A stretch of DNA of 64,000 nt, from positions 124,001-188,000 of the forward strand of contig NZ_QFBC01000011.1 in the NCBI RefSeq assembly GCF_003122325.1. Reading direction: 5' to 3'. Under the pieces are notes generated by a model. That model was not told the DNA's origin. It worked only from the letters and a program-made list of their open reading frames with translations, and did no database searches. The translations under genes and the position numbers were made by a program. Positions within the stretch are counted from its first letter, which is position 1, and the number at the start of each line of letters is the position of its first letter. Of this stretch, positions 53,588 to 61,815 are shown in pieces. This stretch comes from Rhizobium album (GTDB taxonomy: Bacteria; Pseudomonadota; Alphaproteobacteria; Rhizobiales; Rhizobiaceae).

Positions 53588-54796
53588 ATGAATTTCGAAA
53601 TCCCGCCGCTGGTCGAAGATTTTCGCGCCCGTATCGCGTCCTTCGTGGAAAGCGAAATCCTTCCTGTCGAGGCGGACAAGGCCTCCTATGACGAACACGG
53701 CAATATCGCGCATGGCCCGCTGGATGCGCTGCGGCAGAAGGCGAAGGCGCAAGGGCTCTGGTGCCTGCAGCTGCCTCGCCCCGACGGCATGACCATCGGC
53801 CGGGTCGGCATGGCCGTCTGCTACGAGGAGATGAACCGTTCGATCTTCGGTCCGGTCGTCTTCAATTCGGCGGCGCCCGACGACGGCAACATGATGGTGC
53901 TGAATGCGCTCGCCACGCCGGAGCAGAAGGAAAAATGGCTGAAGCCGATCATGGAGGGCAAGGTCCGCTCGGCCTTCGCCATGACCGAACCGCATCCCGG
54001 TGGTGGCTCCGACCCCTCGATGATCCGCACCCGCGCCGAAAAACGCGGCGACAGATACATCGTGAACGGCCGCAAATGGTTCATCACCGGCGCCGGCGAG
54101 GCAAGCCACTTCATCCTCATCGCCCGCACCTCGGACGATCCGCGCCACGGCCTGTCGGCGCTGATGTTTCACAAGGACCAACCCGGCTGGAAGATCCTGC
54201 GCCGTATCGAGATCATGGGGCCGGAAGAACATGGCGGCCATTGCGAACTGGAGTTCGACGGGCTGGAGATTCCGGAGGAAAACCTGCTGGGCGGCGAAGG
54301 CCGGGGGTTGAAGGTGACGCAGGTCCGGCTTGGTCCGGCACGGCTGACGCATTGCATGCGCTGGCTCGGCCTCTCCAAGCGCTGCGTCGAGATTGCCCGC
54401 GACTATGCCGAGCGGCGCGAGGGTTTCGGCATCCGGCTTGCGGAGCGCGAAACCATCCAGGTGATGCTTGGGGAACTGGCAATGGGCATCGAGGTCGGCC
54501 GCCTGCTGGTGATGAAGGCGGCGTGGGAACTCGACCGCGGCAGCTTTGCACGCAAGGAAGTCTCGATGGCAAAGATCCACGTTGCCAACCTCTTGCACAA
54601 GGCGGCCGACACGGCGATCCAGATCAATGGCGCCCGTGGCTATTCGAAAGACACCGTGCTGGAATGGATCTATCGTTACGCCCGTCAGGCGCGGCTGGTG
54701 GACGGTGCCGACGAGGTGCACAAGATGGTGCTGAACCGGCACCTGGCCGAGGAAGCGCACGGCTTCTGGCGGTGGGACGTCGCACCGGCGGCCTGA
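53588..54796 (+). CDS. Acyl-CoA dehydrogenase, ACAD10/11- and LvaC-like
   Basis: A 402-aa flavoprotein of the acyl-CoA dehydrogenase fold. 'AFAMTEPHPGGGSDPSMIRTRAEKRGDRYIVNGRKWFITGAGEASHF' is the FAD/substrate region, and 'FGIRLAERETIQVMLGELAMGIE' and 'INGARGYSKDTVLEWIYRYARQARLVDGADEVHKMVL' complete the fold. The canonical catalytic Glu in the YEGT segment of ordinary ACADs is Asp372 here (VDGADEVH), as in the ACAD10/11 group. That subgroup acts on phosphorylated 4-hydroxyacyl-CoAs with a partner APH-type kinase, and such a kinase is encoded two genes downstream. It starts 12 bp after the SDR. Confidence 0.9.
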   Translation: MNFEIPPLVEDFRARIASFVESEILPVEADKASYDEHGNIAHGPLDALRQKAKAQGLWCLQLPRPDGMTIGRVGMAVCYEEMNRSIFGPVVFNSAAPDDGNMMVLNALATPEQKEKWLKPIMEGKVRSAFAMTEPHPGGGSDPSMIRTRAEKRGDRYIVNGRKWFITGAGEASHFILIARTSDDPRHGLSALMFHKDQPGWKILRRIEIMGPEEHGGHCELEFDGLEIPEENLLGGEGRGLKVTQVRLGPARLTHCMRWLGLSKRCVEIARDYAERREGFGIRLAERETIQVMLGELAMGIEVGRLLVMKAAWELDRGSFARKEVSMAKIHVANLLHKAADTAIQINGARGYSKDTVLEWIYRYARQARLVDGADEVHKMVLNRHLAEEAHGFWRWDVAPAA

Positions 54797-54843
54797 AGAC
54801 CTGATCGATTTGGGCGGGCGGGAGGCCTGCCGAGGAGGAATGG

Positions 54844-56481
54844 ATGCAGCTCGACCCTCATCTTTCGCCGCGTTCCGCCAATCACCGGCCGCTGACGCCG
54901 ATCGACTTTCTCGACCGGACCATCGGCACCTTTCCCGGCCGCAAGGCCGTCGTCTGGCGGGAGGAAAGCTGGACCTATGCCGAGTTCGGCCGCATCGTCG
55001 CCCGCTTCGCCCGCTTTCTCATGGAGCGCGGCATCGGCCGCGGGGATGTCGTTTCGGTCATGTGCCCGAACCGCCCGGAGATGCTGGCGGCGCATTATGC
55101 CGTGCCGATGGTCGGCGCCGTCCTGAATTCCATCAACACGCGGCTTGACCAGGCCAGCATCGCCTACATCCTCGACCATTCCGGCAGCAAGCTGATGATT
55201 GCCGACGGCAGCTGCCTCGCGATAGCCGAGACGGCCGCGGCCACCGCCGGCGTGCCCTTGTTGCTGTTGTCGGATGACGGGCGCGAGCGTGGTGAAAACC
55301 GGCTTGCTGTGCTGGAGGATACGCCGGTGGAGCCGGTGGACCATCGCCATGCCGTGATCGACGAATGGCAGCCCATCTGCCTCAACTATACCTCCGGCAC
55401 CACGGGCAATCCGAAAGGCGTCGTCTACCATCACCGCGGCGCCTATCTCAATGCGCTCGGCAATGTCCTGGCGCTGGGGCTCCATCAAAGGTCGGTCTAC
55501 CTCTGGATCCTGCCGATGTTCCATTGCAACGGCTGGTGCCATACATGGGCGGTGACGGCGGCGGGCGCCCTGCATGTCTGCCTCGACCGCGTCGATCCCG
55601 TGCTGATCTTCGAGGCGATCGGCAAGCGCAACGTCACGCATATGTCCTGCGCGCCCGTGGTCCTCTACATGCTGCTCAATCATGAAGCCCGCAAGACGCG
55701 GGATGCCGGCCGCCGCGTGCTGGTGGCGACCGGCGGCGCCTCGCCGACGAGCGCCCTGATCGCCCAGCTGGATGCCCTGGGTTTCGACCTGGTCCATCTC
55801 TACGGCCTGACGGAATCCTACGGGCCGGAAACGATGTGCGCGCTGGACGAGCTTCAGGCCGAACTCGACGCGACGGCAAAGGCGGAGCTTTTGGCCCGCC
55901 AGGGCACGCGGCACATCACCGCCAACAGCTTGCGGGTCATCGACGAGGCCGGCGAGGACATCCCGGCCGACGGCGTGGCGGTCGGCGAGATCGTCCTGCA
56001 GGGCAACACGCTGATGGCCGGTTATTACCGCGACCCGGAAGCGACGGAGACTGCCTTTCGCAATGGCCTGTTCCACACCGGCGACCTTGCCGTGCGCCAT
56101 CCGGACGGCCAGATCGAGATCCGCGACCGCTCCAAGGATGTCATCATTTCCGGCGGCGAGAATATTTCGAGCCTCGAGATCGAAAGCGCGCTGCATCAGC
56201 ATCCTGCGGTGCTGATTGCAGCGGTCGTGGCGCTGACGGATCCGAAATGGGGCGAAATCCCCTGTGCCTTCATCGAATTGAAGAGTGGTCACCAGCCGAC
56301 GGTCGAGGAATTGCAGCAGTTCTGCAAGGAGCGGCTTGCCGGTTTCAAGGTGCCGCGGCGCTTCCTGTTTCGCGAACTGCCGAAAACGGCGACGGGCAAG
56401 ATCCAGAAATTCGTGCTGCGCGACATCGCCCGGCTGGAAGCCGGCGAGGCAGGCGGCCATCGCGGCGGGACGGCAGGATGA
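54844..56481 (+). CDS. AMP-dependent acyl-CoA ligase
   Basis: A 545-aa ANL-superfamily ligase. The P-loop is 'YTSGTTGNPKGVVYHHRG', 'YGLTESYGPET' is motif A5, 'GLFHTGDLAV' and 'IRDRSKDVIISGGENISSLEIE' are the hinge region, and the catalytic Lys519 is in 'PKTATGKIQKF'. Overall it resembles medium-chain fatty-acid/3-methylmercaptopropionyl-type CoA ligases. It would activate the free acid as the first step of the pathway. GAGGAGG lies upstream of the ATG, and the kinase gene overlaps its 3' end by 4 bp. Confidence 0.92.
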   Translation: MQLDPHLSPRSANHRPLTPIDFLDRTIGTFPGRKAVVWREESWTYAEFGRIVARFARFLMERGIGRGDVVSVMCPNRPEMLAAHYAVPMVGAVLNSINTRLDQASIAYILDHSGSKLMIADGSCLAIAETAAATAGVPLLLLSDDGRERGENRLAVLEDTPVEPVDHRHAVIDEWQPICLNYTSGTTGNPKGVVYHHRGAYLNALGNVLALGLHQRSVYLWILPMFHCNGWCHTWAVTAAGALHVCLDRVDPVLIFEAIGKRNVTHMSCAPVVLYMLLNHEARKTRDAGRRVLVATGGASPTSALIAQLDALGFDLVHLYGLTESYGPETMCALDELQAELDATAKAELLARQGTRHITANSLRVIDEAGEDIPADGVAVGEIVLQGNTLMAGYYRDPEATETAFRNGLFHTGDLAVRHPDGQIEIRDRSKDVIISGGENISSLEIESALHQHPAVLIAAVVALTDPKWGEIPCAFIELKSGHQPTVEELQQFCKERLAGFKVPRRFLFRELPKTATGKIQKFVLRDIARLEAGEAGGHRGGTAG

Positions 56482-57533
56482 CGGCAAGCGGTGCGGATGT
56501 GAGCGTGGTGGGAAACGCGGATTTCGATGCAGCGGCCCTGCACCGTTTCCTCATCGACAGTTTTGGTGAAGGGCCGGCGCCGCTCGAACTGGAGCGGATC
56601 AGCGGCGGCCAGTCGAACCCGACCTATTTCGTCACCTTCGGCAGGCGCCGCATGGTGCTGCGCAAGAAGCCGGCCGGCAAGATCCTGCCGGGTGCACACG
56701 CCATCGAGCGTGAGTACCGCGTGCTGAAGGCACTGACGCCGACCGAGGTGCCCGTGCCGCCGGCTATCCTGCTTCACGAGGATGCCGAGCTGATCGGTAC
56801 GCCCTTCTACCTGATGGAGCGCGTCGATGGCCGGGTGTTCAGCGATTGCGCTTTGCCGGAGCTGCCAAGGGAAGAACGGCGCGGCATCTATATGGGCATG
56901 GCGGATGCCCTGGCGGCGCTGCACCGCGTGCGCCCCGACGACATCGGCCTTTCCGACTACGGCAAGCCCGGCAACTATTTCGAACGCCAGATCGGCCGGT
57001 GGACACGGCAATGGCGGGAGTCCGGCAGTCCGAGGATTGCCGCACTGGACGAACTTGCCGACTGGCTGCCGCAAAACCTGCCGGCCGACGACAGCGCCGT
57101 ATCGATCGCCCACGGCGACTTCCGGCTCGGCAACATGCTGTTCCACCCGACCGAGCCGCGGGTGGTGGCGATTCTTGACTGGGAACTGTCGACGCTCGGC
57201 CATCCTCTCGCCGACCTGGGTTTCTGCTGCATGCCCTGGCACACCAGCCCGGACGAATATGGCGGTATCCTCGGCCTCGACGCCGCCGCGCTCGGCCTGC
57301 CGGACGAGCGGGATTTCATAACACGGTATTTTTCGACGGCCGTGCCGACATCGCCGCTGACGCGTTTCCACGTCGCCTTCGCCCTCTTTCGTTTTGCCGT
57401 CATCTTCGTCGGCATTGCCGACCGGGCACGGGCCGGCAATGCGGCCTCCGCAAATGCCGCCTCCGTCGGCCCGCTGGCCGAGCGATTTGCCGTGCGCGCC
57501 CTTGACGTGGCCTCCGGACGCCAGAATTTCTGA
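56478..57533 (+). CDS. APH-fold kinase, LvaA/ACAD10-11 kinase-domain type
   Basis: A 351-aa aminoglycoside-phosphotransferase-fold protein. The catalytic loop is HGDFRLGN (His212-Gly-Asp214, Asn219), the metal-binding segment is LDWE (Asp234), and 'ISGGQSNPTYFV' is the Gly-rich nucleotide loop. It begins inside the ligase stop (ATGA), so the longer upstream frame is rejected. In ACAD10/11 and in LvaA of Pseudomonas putida this fold phosphorylates the 4-hydroxyl of hydroxyacyl-CoAs. Genomic union with the ACAD and ligase makes the same job likely here. No LvaB-like small partner is seen. Confidence 0.88.
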   Translation: MTASGADVSVVGNADFDAAALHRFLIDSFGEGPAPLELERISGGQSNPTYFVTFGRRRMVLRKKPAGKILPGAHAIEREYRVLKALTPTEVPVPPAILLHEDAELIGTPFYLMERVDGRVFSDCALPELPREERRGIYMGMADALAALHRVRPDDIGLSDYGKPGNYFERQIGRWTRQWRESGSPRIAALDELADWLPQNLPADDSAVSIAHGDFRLGNMLFHPTEPRVVAILDWELSTLGHPLADLGFCCMPWHTSPDEYGGILGLDAAALGLPDERDFITRYFSTAVPTSPLTRFHVAFALFRFAVIFVGIADRARAGNAASANAASVGPLAERFAVRALDVASGRQNF

Positions 57534-57548
57534 CGTCCGGCAGGTTGG

Positions 57549-58637
57549 TTACCGCGGCAGGATCTTTGCCGCCTGCAATTCTTCGAAGATGCCGTCGAAC
57601 ATCTCCTCGGTATCCATGCAGTCATGGAAGCCGTGCCTGCGTGCCTTGATCGTCGAGACGATCGAGTGATGCGGATAGGTGCGGCCGTGGCGCAGCAAAT
57701 AGTCCATGAACTGCCAGGATGCGACGATATCGCCATAGGCATTGTTCACCAGCCCGTGTTTTTCGACGATGCGGTCCCAGACCGGCGCCTTGTCGGCCAT
57801 GACCTCGGCCAGCGAAAAACTGTGGGAGATGCCCGGCTCGACGCCGAAGCGGCGGGCGAATCCCGGCCAGAGCGTCGGCCAGGAGAAGCAGTCGCCATTG
57901 GCGATATTGTAGATCTCGCCACGGCAGCGCGGCTCGCTGCCGGCCCATTTGATGGCGCGGCCGAGCAGGCGGGCATCGACCGCCTCCTGCAGGCAAGCAG
58001 GCCCGCCGGGAAAACGCAGCGGTTGGCCCAGCTCCCGGCAGATCGAGGCGTAAACGCCCAGCGCCGTGACCGCATTCATCGGATTGCCGAGCGCAAAACC
58101 GCAGACGATCTGCGGCCGCAGCACGGTGACATGAAAACCGTCACGTTCGGCGCGGGCGCGGGCAAGATCCTCCTGGTCGTAATAAAAATTGCCGGCGATG
58201 AAGCGCGGATCGCTTTCTTTCGCCGGCATTTTGTAGGAGCCGTGGTGCACGCCGTAGGCCTTGGTGCCCTGCAGCAGCGTCAGGTGCCGGAAGGCGATGC
58301 CGGCTGTGCCGAGCGCATCGAGCAGGTTTTTCAGCATCAGCGTGTTGCGGCCGATCTGCGTATCCGACGTCCAGCCGGAGACCAGCGAGGCCTCTTCCTG
58401 CAGCGCCGTATAGACCACATGCGTGAACGGTCCCTGGCCGCTCAGGGCGGCGGCAAGGCTTTCCGCATCACCGAGATCGGCGGAAATCCATGCGGCGCGC
58501 GTGGAAAATTCCGGCCTGCGGCGTGAGAGGCCACAGACATCCCAGCCTTCATCCACCTCGTAGGCCTCAAGTGCAGCCCTGCCGACGACACCGAGTGCGC
58601 CGACGATCAAAACGGATCCTCCTTCCGTCCTGGTCAT
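57549..58637 (-). CDS. PRISE-family NADPH-dependent enone reductase
   Basis: A 362-aa atypical SDR of the progesterone 5-beta-reductase/iridoid synthase family. 'LIVGALGVVGRAALE' is the GxxGxxG dinucleotide loop, Lys126 in 'LLQGTKAYG' and Tyr152/153 in 'NFYYDQEDLA' match the catalytic Lys and Tyr of the family, and 'IANGDCFSWPTLWPGFARRFG' is the usual late segment. GGAGGAGG precedes the ATG at 58637. Members reduce activated C=C bonds of enones. It is convergent with the acyl-CoA operon (14 bp between stops) and may reduce an enone precursor in the same pathway. Confidence 0.88.
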   Translation of the reverse strand: MTRTEGGSVLIVGALGVVGRAALEAYEVDEGWDVCGLSRRRPEFSTRAAWISADLGDAESLAAALSGQGPFTHVVYTALQEEASLVSGWTSDTQIGRNTLMLKNLLDALGTAGIAFRHLTLLQGTKAYGVHHGSYKMPAKESDPRFIAGNFYYDQEDLARARAERDGFHVTVLRPQIVCGFALGNPMNAVTALGVYASICRELGQPLRFPGGPACLQEAVDARLLGRAIKWAGSEPRCRGEIYNIANGDCFSWPTLWPGFARRFGVEPGISHSFSLAEVMADKAPVWDRIVEKHGLVNNAYGDIVASWQFMDYLLRHGRTYPHHSIVSTIKARRHGFHDCMDTEEMFDGIFEELQAAKILPR

Positions 58638-58696
58638 GTTTCCTCCTCCTTGTCTGGAATGAAAGGCGCCAGACAAAGTCCGGCACCCGATAGATC

Positions 58697-60067
58697 TCAG
58701 GTCTCGAAACTGCTCTTGGGCTGGGAGCCAAGCAGCCGCTCCAGCCTTTCACAGGCGATCTGCAGGGCTTCCACCGACGGCGGCGAGCCGATGCAGAGCC
58801 GCACCGCATGCGGCATCGGCCGGCGCCCGACGACAAAACTGTGGGTCGGGGCGATGGTGACGCCGTCGGCCGCCGCCGCCTCGACGAAATCCTCGGCGCG
58901 CCATTGCTCCGGCAGCGGCAGCCAGACATGCGGGCTGGCGATGTCGGTCTTGGCCATGCCGAGCAGCGGAAAGGTTGCCAGCAGCGACAGGCGGCGGATG
59001 TTTTCGGCCTGCTGCCAGCGGATCATCGCGTCGAGGCGGTTTTCGCTGATCCAGCGTGCGCCGATTTCCGCGGCGATCAAGGTTGCCGATCCCGTCGACA
59101 TGCCGACGCCGGACTGGGTGCGGGCGACATCGTTGAGCGGCGAAACGAGGCAGCCGACCTTCATGCCCGGGCCGGCAATCCGCCCGAGACTGGTATGGAA
59201 ATGAGTCCTTTCCGGTGCCAGTGCCGCGATCGGCGGGTCGGGATCGGCCATGATCGTGCCGTAGATATCGCTTTCGATGATCGGCAGGTTGAAGCGCCGG
59301 GCGATCTCGGTGATCGCCACGCGACGGGCAAGCGGTAAGGTTGCATTGGTCGGGTTCTGGCAGCGCGTCGTCACGTAGATCGCGGCGATCCGCTCGCGCT
59401 GGCAAAGCTCGGCAAGCGATTCCGGGATCATGCCGTCCGCGTCCATCTCGACGCCGATCAGGCGGCGGTCGAGATAGCTGGCGACCGATTTCATACGCGG
59501 GTCGGTACACTCCTCGGTGGCGATGATTTCGCCGGCATGGGTGATGGTCGAAAGGGCTGCCATGGTCGCGTGCTGGCCGCCATTGGTGATGACGATCTGT
59601 CCGGCGGAGGCGCTGATGCCATATTTTTCAAGCCATTGCGCCATCGCCCGGCGATGCGCCGGCTGCCCGGCCGTGGGCGACGAGCCGAGGATCTGCTGTG
59701 GATGGTGTTCGGCAATGATTGCCTTCAGCGTGTCGGACAGCGTGGTATCGAGGTCCGGCACCGGCACGCGATAGGTGCCGAGATCGATGATCTCGCTGGT
59801 CGGCTCGTCGATCTTTTCCGAGCGGGTGCGCCCGCCCGCGATGAAAGTGCCGCGTCCCACATGGCTCTCGACGAAACCCTGCTGCTCCAGCTGGGTATAG
59901 GCCCGGCCGACGGTCGCGATAGCAACTCCCAGTTGATGCGCGAGCTCCCGCTGCGGCGGCAATCGTTCACCCGCCACGAGAATGCGCCGGGCAATGCCGT
60001 CGACAATTGTGGAAACGATGGTGGCGTAACCCGGCTTTTCGCCGAATTGTATCATCTTGCTCAGCAT
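58697..60067 (-). CDS. MocR-family (GntR-aminotransferase) regulator with PLP-lysine replaced
   Basis: A 456-aa regulator with an N-terminal GntR wHTH (about 15-78, 'GERLPPQRELAHQLGVAIATVGRAYTQLEQQGFVESHVGRGTFI') and a fold-I aminotransferase-like domain (about 95-456, with 'TNGGQHATMAALSTI' and 'ESDIYG'). The segment that should hold the PLP-binding lysine (SxSKxxxPGLRxG) reads TSLGRIAGPGMKVG, with Arg296, encoded by CGG, at the lysine position. It therefore may not form the usual Schiff base. Divergent from the CUT1-type operon at 60219, which it probably controls. Confidence 0.88.
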   Translation of the reverse strand: MLSKMIQFGEKPGYATIVSTIVDGIARRILVAGERLPPQRELAHQLGVAIATVGRAYTQLEQQGFVESHVGRGTFIAGGRTRSEKIDEPTSEIIDLGTYRVPVPDLDTTLSDTLKAIIAEHHPQQILGSSPTAGQPAHRRAMAQWLEKYGISASAGQIVITNGGQHATMAALSTITHAGEIIATEECTDPRMKSVASYLDRRLIGVEMDADGMIPESLAELCQRERIAAIYVTTRCQNPTNATLPLARRVAITEIARRFNLPIIESDIYGTIMADPDPPIAALAPERTHFHTSLGRIAGPGMKVGCLVSPLNDVARTQSGVGMSTGSATLIAAEIGARWISENRLDAMIRWQQAENIRRLSLLATFPLLGMAKTDIASPHVWLPLPEQWRAEDFVEAAAADGVTIAPTHSFVVGRRPMPHAVRLCIGSPPSVEALQIACERLERLLGSQPKSSFET

Positions 60068-60075
60068 ATTCGTAT

Positions 60076-60089
60076 ATCAATATTTTGAT
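60076..60089. promoter_or_regulatory. Short dyad in the MocR/CUT1 divergent promoter
   Basis: ATCAA-TATT-TTGAT is a small AT-rich inverted repeat 8 bp upstream of the MocR start. It may be a MocR operator half or a promoter element. The support is weak. Confidence 0.3.
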
Positions 60090-60218
60090 TGTCATATGCC
60101 AATAACATGCATAATCTCTTGGCGAAAGCGCAAATCTGCATCCATCCACGATTGGAGGTCGGGGTGAGCGAAAGGCGGATCGGCAGTTTTCAGACGTCAT
60201 CTGGGAGGAGACAAAAAG

Positions 60219-61715
60219 ATGCATCGACTTATTCGGCGCCCGAAATCCGTGGAGCGCGATCTCGACATTCTTTCAAGCATCGACACGAAAGGCCTGATCT
60301 CGCGGCGTGAGCTGATGCGCCGCAGCGCGCTGTTCGGCGCGGCAGCGACGCTGTCCACCTTTGGCGGGGTTCTCTCCGCCGCCGGCCAGGAAGGTGGCGG
60401 CAAGGTAACCGTCGGCCTCGACAGCGGCGCGTTCACGCCGATCCTCAAGACCTTTGCCCCGGAATTCAAGGCGGCGACGGGCATCGAGGTCGAGTTCGCG
60501 TCCTATCCGCTCGGCAACATGTACGACCAGAACCTGCTGGCCCTGCGCCAGGGCACGGCACGTTTCGACGTGTTCGATTTCTGGCCGAATTTCGTCGGTG
60601 ACTTCGGACCGTTCCTGACGCCGCTCGAAGAGGTCGGCACGCTGGACGAGCTGAATTTCAACGATATCGCCAAGCCATTCCAGCAGCTGAACATCTATGA
60701 AAACAAGATCGTCGGCGTGATGATCGACGGCGATATGTTCATCAATACGTACCGCACCGATCTCTTCGAGAATGCCGAGGAACAGGCGGCGTTCAAGGGC
60801 AAGTACGGCTACGACCTGGCGCCGCCGAAGGGTTACAAGGAATATCGCGACACCGCGGAATTCTTCACCCGGCCGGACCAGAACATCTACGGCCTCGTCG
60901 AAGTCACCAGCTTCTTCGTCTACGCCTTCTTCATCAATCAGCTCGTGCAACTGGGCTCCGAAAAGGGCGTCCGTTACGGCGAACTCTTCGATGCCGAAAT
61001 GAAGCCGCAGCTGGTGAACGAGATCGGTGAGGAAGCGCTGCGCCGCTACGCCGAACTGACCGCCTTCATGCCCAAGGATCTTGCCCAGGCCATGCCGTGG
61101 GATGTCGGTCGCCAGATCTTCTTCGACGGTCGTGTCGCCCAGGCCAACTGGTGGACCGACATGCCGAAGGGCGCGGCCGATCCGAAGATCTCCAAGGTTG
61201 CCGGCAAGATCAAATGCGCCCGCTCCTTCGGCGACGTCACCGTCCTGCCCTACGGCCGGGCCGTCGGCATCGCCGGCAATTCGAAGAACAAGGAAGGCGC
61301 CTTCAAGGCGATCGCCTGGATGCAGCAGTCGGCCCAGGCCAATCGCTGGGTGGCGGAAACCTTCGAGCAGTCGTTGATGGACCCCTGGCGCAACAGCATG
61401 TTCGACGATCCGAAGAGCACCTTCCCGCTGCAATCGGAATCGGGTTTCGCCGATAATTTCGCTTCCGTCAGCAAGGAGCTTCTGGCGAGCCCGAAGGCCT
61501 ATCTCGACATTTCGATTCCCGGCACCAATCGCTATCTCGCCTCCATCATGCAGCACGTTCCGCGTGCCGTTACCGGCCAGGCGACGCCGAAGGAAGCGCT
61601 GGAGGCGATGACCGCCGAGTTCGAGGAAACGACCGAGACCTACGGCCGCGACCGCCAGATCGCCCATTACGAGGAATATCGTCAACGGATGATCAAGCAG
61701 GGCTACTGGTCCTGA
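60219..61715 (+). CDS. ABC transporter substrate-binding protein (CUT1, probable Tat signal)
   Basis: A 498-aa solute-binding protein related to the one at 36968-38383 (shared KYGYDLA, EFFTRPDQ and Tyr-Gly segments). The N-terminus is unusual: a charged stretch of about 27 residues, then SRRELMRRSALFGAAATLST, with the twin arginines at 29-30 before a hydrophobic core. This suggests Tat export rather than Sec. GGGAGGAGA precedes the ATG. A 14-bp hairpin follows the gene. The ligand is unknown and is probably a sugar, polyol or glycoside. Confidence 0.9.
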   Translation: MHRLIRRPKSVERDLDILSSIDTKGLISRRELMRRSALFGAAATLSTFGGVLSAAGQEGGGKVTVGLDSGAFTPILKTFAPEFKAATGIEVEFASYPLGNMYDQNLLALRQGTARFDVFDFWPNFVGDFGPFLTPLEEVGTLDELNFNDIAKPFQQLNIYENKIVGVMIDGDMFINTYRTDLFENAEEQAAFKGKYGYDLAPPKGYKEYRDTAEFFTRPDQNIYGLVEVTSFFVYAFFINQLVQLGSEKGVRYGELFDAEMKPQLVNEIGEEALRRYAELTAFMPKDLAQAMPWDVGRQIFFDGRVAQANWWTDMPKGAADPKISKVAGKIKCARSFGDVTVLPYGRAVGIAGNSKNKEGAFKAIAWMQQSAQANRWVAETFEQSLMDPWRNSMFDDPKSTFPLQSESGFADNFASVSKELLASPKAYLDISIPGTNRYLASIMQHVPRAVTGQATPKEALEAMTAEFEETTETYGRDRQIAHYEEYRQRMIKQGYWS

Positions 61716-61724
61716 TCCTCCCCG

Positions 61725-61757
61725 CCGGCAGCCGCGGACATCGTCCGCGGCTGCCGG
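61725..61757 (+). terminator. 14-bp perfect hairpin after binding-protein gene
   Basis: CCGGCAGCCGCGGA and TCCGCGGCTGCCGG are perfect inverted arms around a CATCG loop, 9 bp past the stop. It is one of the strongest hairpins in the window, with no T-run and inside an operon. Confidence 0.65.
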
Positions 61758-61815
61758 TCATGACCGCACGCTCGAGGCGCGGTTTAACGTTGTGACATGA
61801 ATCCCGAGTGAACCG

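Noticed and set aside
55836-56477. N-terminal extension of the APH-type kinase frame
   Set aside because: It overlaps the acyl-CoA ligase in another frame. The ATG at 56478 overlaps the ligase stop in the usual coupled manner.
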